From Halorussus aquaticus (GTDB lineage: Archaea > Halobacteriota > Halobacteria > Halobacteriales > Haladaptataceae): a stretch of 64,000 nucleotides of DNA. The notes beneath the pieces are model-generated. The model did not search any database, was not told where the DNA came from, and saw only the letters and a program-made list of their open reading frames with translations. Where the stretch lies: assembly GCF_024218795.1 (NCBI RefSeq), contig NZ_CP100401.1, positions 124,001 to 188,000 on the forward strand. The letters run 5' to 3'. A program made the translations under genes and the position numbers. Below, in pieces: positions 17,680 to 26,083 of this stretch; positions within the stretch are counted from its first letter, which is position 1, and every line of letters begins with the position of its first letter.

Positions 17680-17782
17680 CTCGCCGTTCGCGTCGTCGCC
17701 GGACTCCGGAGGTGGTCGCGTGAGCGAGCGCCCCGAGCGAACGCGGGTACGCCAGAACTCGGTTCCGGAGGTGGCCGCGTGA
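17664..17782 (+). promoter_or_regulatory. Three consecutive GGAGGTG...GTGA coupling cassettes
   Basis: The cassette GGAGGTG-N5-GTGA occurs at 17664-17679, 17708-17723 and 17767-17782. Each GTGA contains both a stop (TGA) of the frame before it and a start (GTG) of the frame after it. The first ends permease 1, the last starts permease 2, and between them lie two tiny frames of 15 residues (17676-17723) and 20 residues (17720-17782). The second and third cassettes share 20 of 21 bases (17705-17725 and 17764-17784), which suggests duplication of the junction. Confidence 0.6.
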
Positions 17783-18990
17783 GCAGACTCCGCGTCGCCG
17801 CCTCGGTCGCGGCCGCCCAACTCCGCCACGACCGGGCGCGGACCGTCCTCGCGGTGGTCGGCATCGCCGTCGCCGTCCTCTCGACCACCCTGCTCGCCAG
17901 CCTCGGCTACGGCGTGTTCGAGACCGGCCAGCAGAAGTTCGACGCGTCGGGCCGGGACCTCTGGGTCACCGGCGGGTCGCTCTCGAAGGGGCCCGGCGGC
18001 TTCGGCACGTCTATCCTCGACGCCCACAACGTGTCGCGCGACATCGAGTCTCGAGAGGAGGTAACGTCGGCGGTTCCCATGGCATTTCAGGCGGTCTACG
18101 TGGGCAACGGCTCGGGCGAGATGCAGACGCTCGTCGGGGTGGGCATCCCCACGGACGGGCCGTTCGTCTCCTACGAGAAGGGCAAACTCCCTCACGGCGA
18201 CATCCACTACCAGAACGGCACCTACGAGGGGAAGATGTACCACGAGATAGTCATCGACCCCCGGACCGCCGAGATGCTCGACGTCGGGGTGGGCGACACC
18301 ATCTACGTCGGCGGGTCGGTCGAGAGCGCGCGGGAAAACGAGTTCGAGATTACGGGTATCTCCTCGACGTTTTCTAGCTTCCTCGGCGCGCCGACGGTGA
18401 CGACGTACCTCAGCGAACTGCAGGAGGTCACGGGCACGACGGGCACCGACAAGGCGACGTTCGTCACGGTCAACCTGAAGGAGGGCGCGAACAAGAGCGC
18501 GGTGGAGCAGGAGCTTCAGCGGGCCTACCCCGACTACACGATTCGGACGAACGACGAGCAGATGCGCTCGGTGCTCCGGCACAACGCGGTCGTCATCGCG
18601 GTCGGCGGTGCGCTGGTCGTCCTCGCGGTGGTCTCGGGGTTCGCGCTGACGCTCAACGTCCTCTCCATCGTCGTCTTCCAGCAGAAGGAGGAACTCGCCG
18701 CGCTGACCGCGCTCGGCGTCTCCTCGAAGACGGTGGTCGGGATGGTCGCCGCGCAGGGCGTCCTGCTCGGCGCGGTCGGCGGACTCGTCGGCGTCGCGGT
18801 CACCCCGCCGTTCGTTGTCGGCCTGAACTACGTCGCCGCGGAAATCGTCGGCTTCGAGGGACTGGTGCAGGCACCGGGGTCGGTCCTCGTTCTCGGCGGA
18901 GCCATCGCGCTGGTCATCGGGACGCTGGCGGCCGCGGTGGCGGGGTGGCGGACGCTCCGGACGGTCGGCGTGGACCAGCTTATGCGGTAA
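17779..18990 (+). CDS. FtsX/MacB-type ABC permease 2
   Basis: A 403-residue permease with the same topology as permease 1: an N-terminal helix (RTVLAVVGIAVAVLSTTLLASLGYG), an extracellular domain containing GFGTSILDAHNVSRDIESR, and three C-terminal helices beginning AVVIAVGGALVVLAVVSGFALTLNVL. Its ELAALTALGVSSKTV coupling segment parallels that of permease 1. Having two different permease subunits implies a heterodimeric transporter core. Translation starts at the GTG at 17779, eleven bases after the start of a GGAGGTG site and overlapping the stop of a 20-residue upstream frame. Confidence 0.9.
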   Translation: MSRLRVAASVAAAQLRHDRARTVLAVVGIAVAVLSTTLLASLGYGVFETGQQKFDASGRDLWVTGGSLSKGPGGFGTSILDAHNVSRDIESREEVTSAVPMAFQAVYVGNGSGEMQTLVGVGIPTDGPFVSYEKGKLPHGDIHYQNGTYEGKMYHEIVIDPRTAEMLDVGVGDTIYVGGSVESARENEFEITGISSTFSSFLGAPTVTTYLSELQEVTGTTGTDKATFVTVNLKEGANKSAVEQELQRAYPDYTIRTNDEQMRSVLRHNAVVIAVGGALVVLAVVSGFALTLNVLSIVVFQQKEELAALTALGVSSKTVVGMVAAQGVLLGAVGGLVGVAVTPPFVVGLNYVAAEIVGFEGLVQAPGSVLVLGGAIALVIGTLAAAVAGWRTLRTVGVDQLMR

Positions 18991-19042
18991 TCAGTAACAC
19001 AGTTGGGGAAACTACATCTTCGCGGCCGACGTTTCGACTTCC

Positions 19043-19693
19043 ATGACGGCCCCGACGATTACGACCGATGCTGTCGGCCGAACGCGAGCGCCTCCGGACC
19101 GCGTCGAACTCGGGTTCGAGACCCGCGCAGTCGAACCTGACGTGACCGCGGCGCGACGGAGCGTCGCCGAGCGAGCGACCGAACTCCGTCGCGTCGTCGT
19201 CGAGGCCGGTGCGACCGACGAGAACGTCCGGTCCACTCGCTTCCGCGTCAGGAGACAGTCACCGGGTCACAGTGGGGACGCCGAGCGCGACCCCGAGTCT
19301 CGCCCCTTCGAGGCGATGGAGAGCGTGGCCGTGACGCTGGACGACCTCGACGCGCTCGGCGACCTACTCGCGGCCGGAGTGGACGAGGCGAACGCCGAAA
19401 TCGACGACGTGACGTTCACGTTCCGGACCGAGACGAAGCGCCAACTGGAGCGCGAGGCCGTCGCAGACGCGGTGACGACGGCGCGGCGGAAGGCCGAGGC
19501 CGCCGCCGCGGCGGAGGGGGTCGGCGTCGGCGGCGTGCGCTCGCTGACGACCGAGGAGCGCTCGCGCGCCCGTCAGTCCGGTGCCGCGCTCGGCGCGGGG
19601 GCGGCCGAGCAGTCCGGGACCGCCCCGGCGAGCGGTCCCATCGACGTGACGGTCGGCGTCACCGTCGAGTACGAACTGGTCGAGTCGCCCTAG
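19043..19693 (+). CDS. SIMPL domain (DUF541) protein
   Basis: A 216-residue protein matching the SIMPL/DUF541 family. It begins with a strand carrying TITTDAVGRTRAPPDRVELGF, has the ATELRRVVVEAGATDENVRSTRF segment where Gly-Ala/Val-x-x-x-[ND]-[IV] is conserved, and a helix rich in Ala/Glu (about 130-160) before the closing strand IDVTVGVTVEYEL. Unlike many bacterial members it has no signal peptide, so it seems cytoplasmic. Functions in the family range from stress protection to unknown. Its stop overlaps the stop of the facing lyase-like gene within the four-base palindrome CTAG at 19690-19693. Confidence 0.85.
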   Translation: MTAPTITTDAVGRTRAPPDRVELGFETRAVEPDVTAARRSVAERATELRRVVVEAGATDENVRSTRFRVRRQSPGHSGDAERDPESRPFEAMESVAVTLDDLDALGDLLAAGVDEANAEIDDVTFTFRTETKRQLEREAVADAVTTARRKAEAAAAAEGVGVGGVRSLTTEERSRARQSGAALGAGAAEQSGTAPASGPIDVTVGVTVEYELVESP

Positions 19694-21180
19694 AGCGAGA
19701 CGGACTGAGTCCGCTTCGTGACGCTCCCGGCCGCGTCCTTCACGCGGAGGGTCACGTCCATCGTGGTCCCCGCGGGGAACTGGAACAGTTCCCACCCGGA
19801 GGCGCTGGACCCGCTCACGTCGTTCACCGCGAAGTTCACGTCGGTGGACCCGTCGTTGACGACCGCCTCGACCGTATCAAGGTCGCCGTCGGCGTCGGCC
19901 GCGGCCCACTTGACCGAGAACATCCGGTCGCCGCCGAGTTTGTTACTCGTGGACACGTCGAACCGCTCGACGCTCGGCGCGGCCGACGGCAGGAGTTCCT
20001 GCACGCTGACTTCGGTCCCGTCGTATCGAATCGTCCACTTGCTCTCGTCGAGGCTCATCGACGTGAAACTCCCGTCTACGTAGTAGGAGTCGCCGTAGCC
20101 GTTGCCCGACGTTCCGGTCACCGTCACCGTGCCGTCGCCGTTGTCGGTGATGGAGTCGTTGCTCTCCGCGGCGTTGTCGCCCGCCGTCGTGTTCTTGGTG
20201 ACGGTCCCCTCGACGGTGAACTCGTACTGCACGTTCGAGGTGTCCGACCCCGCGACGAGTTCGAGCGGTTTGCCTTGCGTCTGGTCGCCGCTACCGGACG
20301 TTCCGCTTCCCGAGATGTCCGGCATCTGGGTGTCGCTTATCGCGAAGCGGTCGAAGAAGACGGACTGGTCCTGCGGCGAGGTCCAACTGCCGCCGTAGTA
20401 GACGTTGAACGAGTAGTTGCACCCGATGGAGAGGTCCTCGGTGAACCGCATCCCGGACTTGTCGACGAGCAGTTCGTCGTCTATCCACATCTTGAGTTGG
20501 CCGTCGGCGTTCGCGGACCCGCCGTCGACCGAGTTGAGTTTGATGTACTGGCTGAGTTTGACCCACTGGCCCGTCGGGACCGTCGTCCCCCAGAAGTGGT
20601 CGCCGTACGTTCCGCCTTGGTCCATGTGGTAGCAGTAGTAGCCGACTCTGACGCCCCCGCTCACGGACGCGTCGAACGCGCCGCGGGCCGACCAGCCGTT
20701 GGTCCCGGTAGAGGGTTCGCCGCCCTTCCCGCCGCCGGGTTCCGTGTTCGCCGGGCCGGGGAGTTTCCCGCTCTTCCCGTCGTAGTTCGAGGAGAACCGG
20801 ACCCACGTGTTCGCGTACAGTTCCGTGGCTTCGGAGTCGATGTCGCCCGCCTCGACGGGGTCGTACGTCGCTGCGACGCCGTAGTGGTTGCCTTGGGGAA
20901 TCTCGACTTCCAGCGCGTGACTCCCGCTCTTGCTCGGGTCCGACACTCGTCCGTCGTAGGTCCCCTGCTGCCACGTGTCGGTGAAGATGTCGTCGTAGCC
21001 GGTCTGGTTGAACGTCTCGTACACGAGGTCGTCCTGCGTCTCCGCCGCCGCGCCGGTTGCGCTCGCCGCGTTCAGTCCGGCGACGGATGCGGCGGCCGCC
21101 CCGGCGAGTTGGAGGTAGCTCCGCCGGTCGAGTAGTGACGCCTCTGAATCGGATTCGCGTGCCGTCTCGTCGCGTGCCAT
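19690..21180 (-). CDS. Tat-exported polysaccharide-lyase-like protein (PL14-like)
   Basis: A 496-residue secreted protein. The N-terminus has DRRSYLQLAGAAAASVAGL (18-36), a Tat signal. Residues about 52-285 resemble the jelly-roll of polysaccharide lyase family 14: GKLPG at 138-142, NGWSAR at 161-166, the strand YYCYHMDQGGTYGD at 181-194, and GGSWTSPQDQSVFFDR at 263-278. Family 14 enzymes cleave uronic-acid polymers such as alginate. A Gly/Ser linker (290-300) leads to a C-terminal beta domain that may bind substrate or surface. It probably trims or releases an acidic exopolysaccharide. A related gene lies at 27994. A TATA-like TAAATATTTAAAACG (21204-21218, minus) is 24-38 bases upstream. Confidence 0.8.
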   Translation of the reverse strand: MARDETARESDSEASLLDRRSYLQLAGAAAASVAGLNAASATGAAAETQDDLVYETFNQTGYDDIFTDTWQQGTYDGRVSDPSKSGSHALEVEIPQGNHYGVAATYDPVEAGDIDSEATELYANTWVRFSSNYDGKSGKLPGPANTEPGGGKGGEPSTGTNGWSARGAFDASVSGGVRVGYYCYHMDQGGTYGDHFWGTTVPTGQWVKLSQYIKLNSVDGGSANADGQLKMWIDDELLVDKSGMRFTEDLSIGCNYSFNVYYGGSWTSPQDQSVFFDRFAISDTQMPDISGSGTSGSGDQTQGKPLELVAGSDTSNVQYEFTVEGTVTKNTTAGDNAAESNDSITDNGDGTVTVTGTSGNGYGDSYYVDGSFTSMSLDESKWTIRYDGTEVSVQELLPSAAPSVERFDVSTSNKLGGDRMFSVKWAAADADGDLDTVEAVVNDGSTDVNFAVNDVSGSSASGWELFQFPAGTTMDVTLRVKDAAGSVTKRTQSVSL

Positions 21181-21203
21181 GCAGTTTTCAATGCTCTGTA
21201 GAC

Positions 21204-21218
21204 GTTTTAAATATTTAC
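21204..21218 (-). promoter_or_regulatory. TATA-like box of the PL14-like gene
   Basis: Read on the minus strand, TAAATATTTAAAACG lies 24-38 bases before the ATG at 21180, consistent with a very short leader. It is one of the most AT-rich stretches in this neighbourhood. Confidence 0.45.
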
Positions 21219-21328
21219 CGGAACGCCGCGTTTGGTGTTGGACCGTTGTGACGAGAGGGATTCCCCCGACCCTCGTTCGCCGCTGTCACCGCCGTTACTC
21301 TATTATAGAGGTCCATGGTTTCTCCTGT

Positions 21329-22303
21329 ATGCTCTCGGAGTGCAGAACTGGACTGCAACTGCTCGAAGAACACGCCCGCAATCCGAAGAAGGGGATGCTC
21401 GCGGCCAACCTCCTCTACTACAAACTCAAAGAACGGGTCTCGGGAGGGGTGGACGGGGTGGACGTGCTGGCGGAGGACTGGGACAACCTGATAATCCTCG
21501 ACGCGTGTCGGTACGACGCCTTCTCGCGAGTCGTCCCGGAGTATCCGGAGATTCGCGGCGAGTTGGAGTCGCGTCGCTCGAAAGCGCCCTACACGAGAGA
21601 GTTCCTCCGCAAGACGTTCGACGGGCAGAAACTCTACGACTCGGTGTACGTCACCGCGAACCCGCAACTGTACGAACTGGACGACAGCGACGACGACCCC
21701 ATCGACGCCGAGTTCCACGCGACGGTCCACTCGTTCCTCGCCGACTACGACCTGAGCGTCTCGAAGGCGATTCGGGGCGGCTACGTCCCCGAACACACCA
21801 CCGAGACCGCCAAGCGCGCGGCCGAGGACTTCCCCGACAAGCGCCTCGTCGTCCACTACCTCCCGCCCCACTGGCCGTTCTTCGGTGAGCGAGGGCAGGA
21901 ACTCTTCGAGGGAATCGACAACGCCCCGTGGGACGAACTCACGTCGGGCGAACTCGAAATCCCCCGCGAGGACCTCTGGGACGCGTACGTCGAGAACCTG
22001 CGCATCGCGCTCGACGCCGTCTCGGACCTCCTCCCGGCGCTCGAAGGGAAGACGGTAATCACGGCCGACCACGGCCAACTGCTCGGCGACCTCGTGACGC
22101 CGTTCCCGGTCCGGGGGTACGGTCACCCCGGCGTTCACATCGACGCGCTCCTCGAAGTGCCGTGGTTCGTCTGCGAACACGACACCCGCAAGCAGGTCGT
22201 CGCGGAGTCGCCGGTCGGCGCGCCTTACCCCGACCTGCAACCCGACGACGCGGGCGAGCGAGCGAAGCAGACGCTCCGGGACCTCGGCTATGTTCCAGAG
22301 TGA
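21329..22303 (+). CDS. Alkaline-phosphatase-superfamily protein (sulfatase-like), short form
   Basis: A 324-residue protein related to the one at 48189. Common features: an N-terminal helix (HARNPKKGMLAANLLYYKLKERV), the first metal motif NLIILDACRYDAF, the YVTANPQLYEL segment, VVHYLPPHWPF, and the second metal site TVITADHGQLLGD followed by GYGHPG. The family is usually annotated as sulfatase-like, but the N-terminal LDACRYD lacks a formylglycine motif. A transferase or phosphodiesterase acting on surface glycan phosphate groups is an equal option; the nearby TagF-like gene makes phosphate chemistry plausible. The start is placed at the ATG 21329; the frame is open further upstream. Confidence 0.78.
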   Translation: MLSECRTGLQLLEEHARNPKKGMLAANLLYYKLKERVSGGVDGVDVLAEDWDNLIILDACRYDAFSRVVPEYPEIRGELESRRSKAPYTREFLRKTFDGQKLYDSVYVTANPQLYELDDSDDDPIDAEFHATVHSFLADYDLSVSKAIRGGYVPEHTTETAKRAAEDFPDKRLVVHYLPPHWPFFGERGQELFEGIDNAPWDELTSGELEIPREDLWDAYVENLRIALDAVSDLLPALEGKTVITADHGQLLGDLVTPFPVRGYGHPGVHIDALLEVPWFVCEHDTRKQVVAESPVGAPYPDLQPDDAGERAKQTLRDLGYVPE

Positions 22304-22395
22304 CGACGCGGGACGGCCGCCGGGCGACCGACGAGCGGTTCCCGAACCGCCGGTCGCCTCGGAAACAGCAGTCTGCGCTGGACCCGACGGCCGAC

Positions 22396-23643
22396 ATGTC
22401 TGATAGTTTCTCGACGGCCGACGCGTCCGATGGCGTCCCTGCGACCGGCGAGACCGACAGGGCCTCCACGACCGACACGTCAGACAGCGGGACGACGACC
22501 GACGCGCCGGACGGCGTCTCGACCGCCGACGCGGCCGAGAGCGACCCGACGGTCCTCGCGTTCACCGACCTGCGCCCCGAGGAACTGGTCGGGCCGCTCG
22601 ACGCCGTCGATTCGGGGAGTCGCGTCCTCTCGTTCCCGGAGGCGGGTCCGGCCGCGAAACTCGTTCGCTCGGCCGTCGGCGGGGTCCGCGTCCTCCGGGA
22701 GTCGAACGTCGATGCGATACTGCTCTACAACGGAACCGGCGTGTTGGGGCTGGTCTCGGTCGTCCTCAGTAGACTCTTCGGCGTCCCCCTGCTGTTACGG
22801 GTAAACGGGGATATCTACAGGCAACACGCAGACAGGGTGCGCGAACTATGGGAGACAGACAGGTACGGCCGGGCCGCGGTCTTCCTCGTCTATCACCTCC
22901 TGACGAGGCTGACGTATCTGGCCGCGAGCGGCTACGTCACCGTCTCGGACGACCTGCGCGACCGACTCGAATCGAAACCGAGCTACCCCGACCGACCCGC
23001 GGTCAGCGCGCGCAACCCGGTCGATGCCTCACGATTCGCCGACAGCGACGAGACCGACGCCATCTGCGGCGTGGACCTCGACGGGACGCGGGTACTGTTG
23101 ACCGTGACGAACCTGAACTACGAGGGGAAGTACCGCGGCGTGGTCGAAATCGTCGAGGCCGTCACCGACATCCTCGCCGAACGCGAGGACGCGGTGTACG
23201 TCGTCGCGGGCGACGGGACCTACTTCGAGCGATTAGTCCGGTACGTCGAGACGAGCGTGCCCGAGGAGGTGGCCGAGCGAATCCTCCTCCCGGGCTACGT
23301 CGAGAACGTTCCGCCGGTGTTCGCCGCGGCCGACGCGTTCGTCTACAAGTCCTACATCGACGGCTACCCCAACGTTGTTCTGGAGGCGCAAGCCGCCGGA
23401 CTCCCCGTGGTCGCGAATCCGGACTGCGGTATCGACGAGCAGGTCGCCGACGGCGAGACGGGGACGCTCGTCTCGGCCGCCGACCAGTCGGCGCTCGCCG
23501 ACGCGGTGGACCGACTGCTGACCGACGAGAATCTTTGCGAGAGGGTGGGTCGGAGCGCGACCGAGCGAGTCCGGGTGCGGAACTCGAACGAGCGCGTCGG
23601 TCGAGAGTTGCTGGACGCTGTCGCCAGAATCCTTCGGTCGTAG
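22396..23643 (+). CDS. Glycosyltransferase family 4 protein
   Basis: A 415-residue GT-B glycosyltransferase. After a Thr/Asp/Ser-rich N-terminus of about 50 residues, the acceptor domain contains DAILLYNGTGVLGLVSVVLSRLFGVPLLLRVNGDIYR and the donor domain VLLTVTNLNYEGKYRGVVEIVEAV, then ILLPGYVENVPPVFAAADAFV and the E-x7-E-type nucleotide-sugar motif EAQAAGLPVVANPDCGIDEQ. An in-frame GTG at 22300 overlaps the stop of the upstream gene as GTGA, so the protein may begin 32 residues earlier by translational coupling; the ATG at 22396 is used because the extension is basic. It probably adds one sugar of the surface glycan. Confidence 0.85.
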   Translation: MSDSFSTADASDGVPATGETDRASTTDTSDSGTTTDAPDGVSTADAAESDPTVLAFTDLRPEELVGPLDAVDSGSRVLSFPEAGPAAKLVRSAVGGVRVLRESNVDAILLYNGTGVLGLVSVVLSRLFGVPLLLRVNGDIYRQHADRVRELWETDRYGRAAVFLVYHLLTRLTYLAASGYVTVSDDLRDRLESKPSYPDRPAVSARNPVDASRFADSDETDAICGVDLDGTRVLLTVTNLNYEGKYRGVVEIVEAVTDILAEREDAVYVVAGDGTYFERLVRYVETSVPEEVAERILLPGYVENVPPVFAAADAFVYKSYIDGYPNVVLEAQAAGLPVVANPDCGIDEQVADGETGTLVSAADQSALADAVDRLLTDENLCERVGRSATERVRVRNSNERVGRELLDAVARILRS

Positions 23644-23821
23644 TCGGGACACGGTGTTGTCCGCGCCCTCCGCGGCGCTTCGGCGTTCCCGACCGTTTCG
23701 GCATCGTCAACATTCCCGCTACTCTCGGCGTTCCGTCGTTCTGACGTTTTTCGAGTCGAAGACTTATCGTTCCGAACGAGAAGACGAACAGAGCGGTCCG
23801 TACCGCACCCTGCCGCAACGT

Positions 23822-23835
23822 ATTTCTATATATGC
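23822..23835 (+). promoter_or_regulatory. TATA-like box of the nucleotidyltransferase gene
   Basis: ATTTCTATATATGC is about 38-51 bases before the ATG at 23873, after a 180-base spacer downstream of the glycosyltransferase. It starts a likely new transcription unit containing the nucleotidyltransferase and the TagF-like gene. Confidence 0.4.
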
Positions 23836-23872
23836 GTATTTGGTACGGTGACTGGGGGTTTCCGACGTACTC

Positions 23873-24640
23873 ATGAAAGCAGTTATGTTAGGCGCTGGAG
23901 AGGGGTCTCGCTTGCATCCTCGGACCGACGGTGATCCGAAACTGTTCCTCGACGTGGACGGGGAGACGATATTCGAGCGCCAACTCGACGCGCTCGCGCC
24001 GTTGGTCGAGGAGGGACTGGTGGACGAGCGCGTCTTCGTCGTGCTGGGCTACGGGTTCACCGAGGACACGCTCGACGGTCGGAGTCGCGCCGAGAAGATA
24101 GACGAGTACGTGCGTATCGACGACCGGTTCGAGTTCGAGGTCGTCGTCCTCCCGTACTGGAACGCGGTGGAGAACGCCGCGTCGGCGCTCGCGGGCCTCA
24201 ACGTCGTGGACGACGACGCGCTGTTGCTCTGCGGCGACGTCATCACGACAGAGGGAGTCCTCTCGACGGTCGTCGAGCGGTTCCGCGACGACCACGGCCC
24301 GGACGGCTACAGCACCGTCGCCGCCATCGAAGGCGTGCAGGACGAGATGACCGCCGTCCAGTGGGACGAGTCCCGAACAGTCACCGACTACGGCGCTATC
24401 GAGGGTCATCAGGAGGCGGGCATCTTCGTCCTGAACCGCGACCACTTCGAGACCGCTGGCCGAATCCTATGTGCGAACGCGGTCGAGGAGTGGTTTCCCA
24501 TCGTCTTCCCGGCGGTGCCGTCGAAGGCGGTGACCATCGACCCGCGGCGGCACGTCGAGATAAACACCGAGGCCCACTTCCGCGAGGCCGTGCGGAGTCT
24601 CCCGCTCGAACCGACGGACAGGAGCGAAATCGAACTCTGA
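23873..24640 (+). CDS. Sugar/alditol-phosphate nucleotidyltransferase
   Basis: A 255-residue Rossmann-type nucleotidyltransferase. MKAVMLGAGEGSRLHPRT holds the G-x-G-x-R loop, DGDPKLFLDVDGETI the conserved Lys, and LLLCGDVI the metal-binding Asp. It is distinct from AglF: the loop is followed by His-Pro-Arg, and the C-terminal half (FPAVPSKAVTIDPRRHVEIN) resembles the bifunctional or LicC/IspC-like cytidylyltransferases. The TagF-like gene starts nine bases downstream, which suggests that this enzyme makes the CDP-activated donor. This pairing is inference; UDP or dTDP products remain possible. Confidence 0.82.
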   Translation: MKAVMLGAGEGSRLHPRTDGDPKLFLDVDGETIFERQLDALAPLVEEGLVDERVFVVLGYGFTEDTLDGRSRAEKIDEYVRIDDRFEFEVVVLPYWNAVENAASALAGLNVVDDDALLLCGDVITTEGVLSTVVERFRDDHGPDGYSTVAAIEGVQDEMTAVQWDESRTVTDYGAIEGHQEAGIFVLNRDHFETAGRILCANAVEEWFPIVFPAVPSKAVTIDPRRHVEINTEAHFREAVRSLPLEPTDRSEIEL

Positions 24641-24649
24641 CGGTCACCG

Positions 24650-25921
24650 ATGAGCGACGCACTCACCGACGCGGTCGGGGCGGTCGTCTCGTACCTGCTC
24701 CGGCCGCTCGTCTTCCTCCTGTCGCATCTCGTGCCGCGTAACGACCGCGTCTGGGCGTTCACCGCGGACCAGAGCGGTCGATTCGCGGAGAACGGCAAGT
24801 ATCTCTTCCTCCACGCCGTCGAGCGCTCCGACGAGATTCGACCCATATGGCTGGCCCGCGACCGCGAGGTGTTGAGGGAACTGCGGGGCCGGGGCTACGA
24901 GACCTACCACGTAGACGACTGGCCGGGCAAATACGTCGCGCTGCGTGCCGGATGCGTGTTCACGTCCCACGGGGTTCCGTTCTGGCAGTACATCGGGGGC
25001 GCGACGGTCGTTCAGATGTGGCACGGGAACGCGCTGAAGCGACTCGGCAACGACATCGAGTCGGACGCCTCGTTGCTCGTGCGGTCGTACCGGAAGCACG
25101 TCATCCGGAACTGGGACCGGTTCGTGACGACCGGCACGGCCGACGCGCTCGCGCCGTTCACCTCGGCGTTCGACGTCCGCCCCGAGCAGGCGCTTCCGAC
25201 CGGCTACCCCCGAGACGACGTGTTCTTCGAATCGGTCGAGGGAGCGACGGTCGGTCTCGACGGCTACGACCGACTCCGGGAGTTGAGCGAGGAGGCCACC
25301 CTGATATCGTACATGCCGACCTCTCGAAACGCGTTCGAGGGCGACCAAGGGACAATCGACGGGACCAAACTGGGAATCGAGGAACTGGACCGGACGCTGG
25401 CCGAACACGACGCGTACCTGCTGCTCAAGGCCCATCCGTGGTCGGACGTGGAACTCGACGAAGAGGAGTTCGACAGGGTGGTTTTGCTCCCCTCCGACCT
25501 CGACATCTACCCGGTGCTCCCGCTAGTGGACGTGCTCGTGACCGACTACTCGTCGATTTACTTCGACTACCTCCTGCTCGATAGACCGGTGGTGTTCTAC
25601 GCCTACGACCTCGACGCGTACCGCGACGCCCGCGGATTCTACTTCGACTACGACGAGGTGACTCCCGGGCCGAAACCCGAGACCGCAGACGAGTTGCACG
25701 AGTGGCTACGCCACTTCTTGGAGGGTGACGACGGGTTCGAGGACGAGCGCGCGCGAGTCCGAAACCAGTTCTTCCGATATCAGGACGGTGGCGCGTCCGA
25801 GCGCATCTACCGCCACGTCCGGGGCGAGGTGCTGGGTCTCCCCGCAGAGACGCCCGGTTCGGTCCGGGACGACGCGCGACGCGCCACCGAACGGACGGTC
25901 GAACCCGGACGGTCACCGTGA
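24650..25921 (+). CDS. CDP-glycerol glycerophosphotransferase-like protein (TagF/TagB family)
   Basis: A 423-residue protein of the Glyphos_transf family (PF04464-like), known from wall teichoic acid polymerases. The catalytic WHG is at 124-126 in [39 protein letters not shown] and [21 protein letters not shown] are the other conserved blocks. An N-terminal amphipathic/hydrophobic helix ([18 protein letters not shown]) likely anchors it at the membrane. It would transfer glycerol-phosphate or another alditol-phosphate from a CDP donor. Length equals that of single-domain TagB-like enzymes. In archaea such genes are known but their products are poorly studied. It sits in one operon with the preceding nucleotidyltransferase. 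Confidence 0.88.
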   Translation: MSDALTDAVGAVVSYLLRPLVFLLSHLVPRNDRVWAFTADQSGRFAENGKYLFLHAVERSDEIRPIWLARDREVLRELRGRGYETYHVDDWPGKYVALRAGCVFTSHGVPFWQYIGGATVVQMWHGNALKRLGNDIESDASLLVRSYRKHVIRNWDRFVTTGTADALAPFTSAFDVRPEQALPTGYPRDDVFFESVEGATVGLDGYDRLRELSEEATLISYMPTSRNAFEGDQGTIDGTKLGIEELDRTLAEHDAYLLLKAHPWSDVELDEEEFDRVVLLPSDLDIYPVLPLVDVLVTDYSSIYFDYLLLDRPVVFYAYDLDAYRDARGFYFDYDEVTPGPKPETADELHEWLRHFLEGDDGFEDERARVRNQFFRYQDGGASERIYRHVRGEVLGLPAETPGSVRDDARRATERTVEPGRSP

Positions 25922-26037
25922 GAGTGCCAGACGCGACGGGGAACCCCCACAACTGTTCCACCTATCGACGGTGTAGAACGTCGAGACCGTTTCGTCGCGC
26001 AGCACCCTCTAGGCCGTTATGCTTACGAGTCGGGTCC

Positions 26038-26046
26038 AAATATAAG
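26038..26046 (+). promoter_or_regulatory. TATA-like box of the ABC exporter gene
   Basis: AAATATAAG lies 38-46 bases before the ATG at 26084, followed by GGGGGAC just before the start. It indicates a separate transcript for the exporter with a short leader. Confidence 0.4.
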
Positions 26047-26083
26047 GGAACGGAGATTCTAAACGGACTGTGATTGGGGGACG

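Noticed and set aside
17676-17782. The 15- and 20-residue frames between the permeases as genes
   Set aside because: They are Arg-rich, too short for a fold, and best explained as parts of translation-coupling cassettes.
15577-18582. A 1001-codon open frame on the minus strand across the ABC operon
   Set aside because: The frame is antisense to three clear ABC genes and its product has the Arg/His/Gly-rich composition of GC-rich shadow frames.
24650-25921. A bacterial-type wall teichoic acid operon
   Set aside because: Only the TagF-like enzyme and a nucleotidyltransferase are present; no TagA, TagO, TagD or LCP-type ligase is seen in the window.
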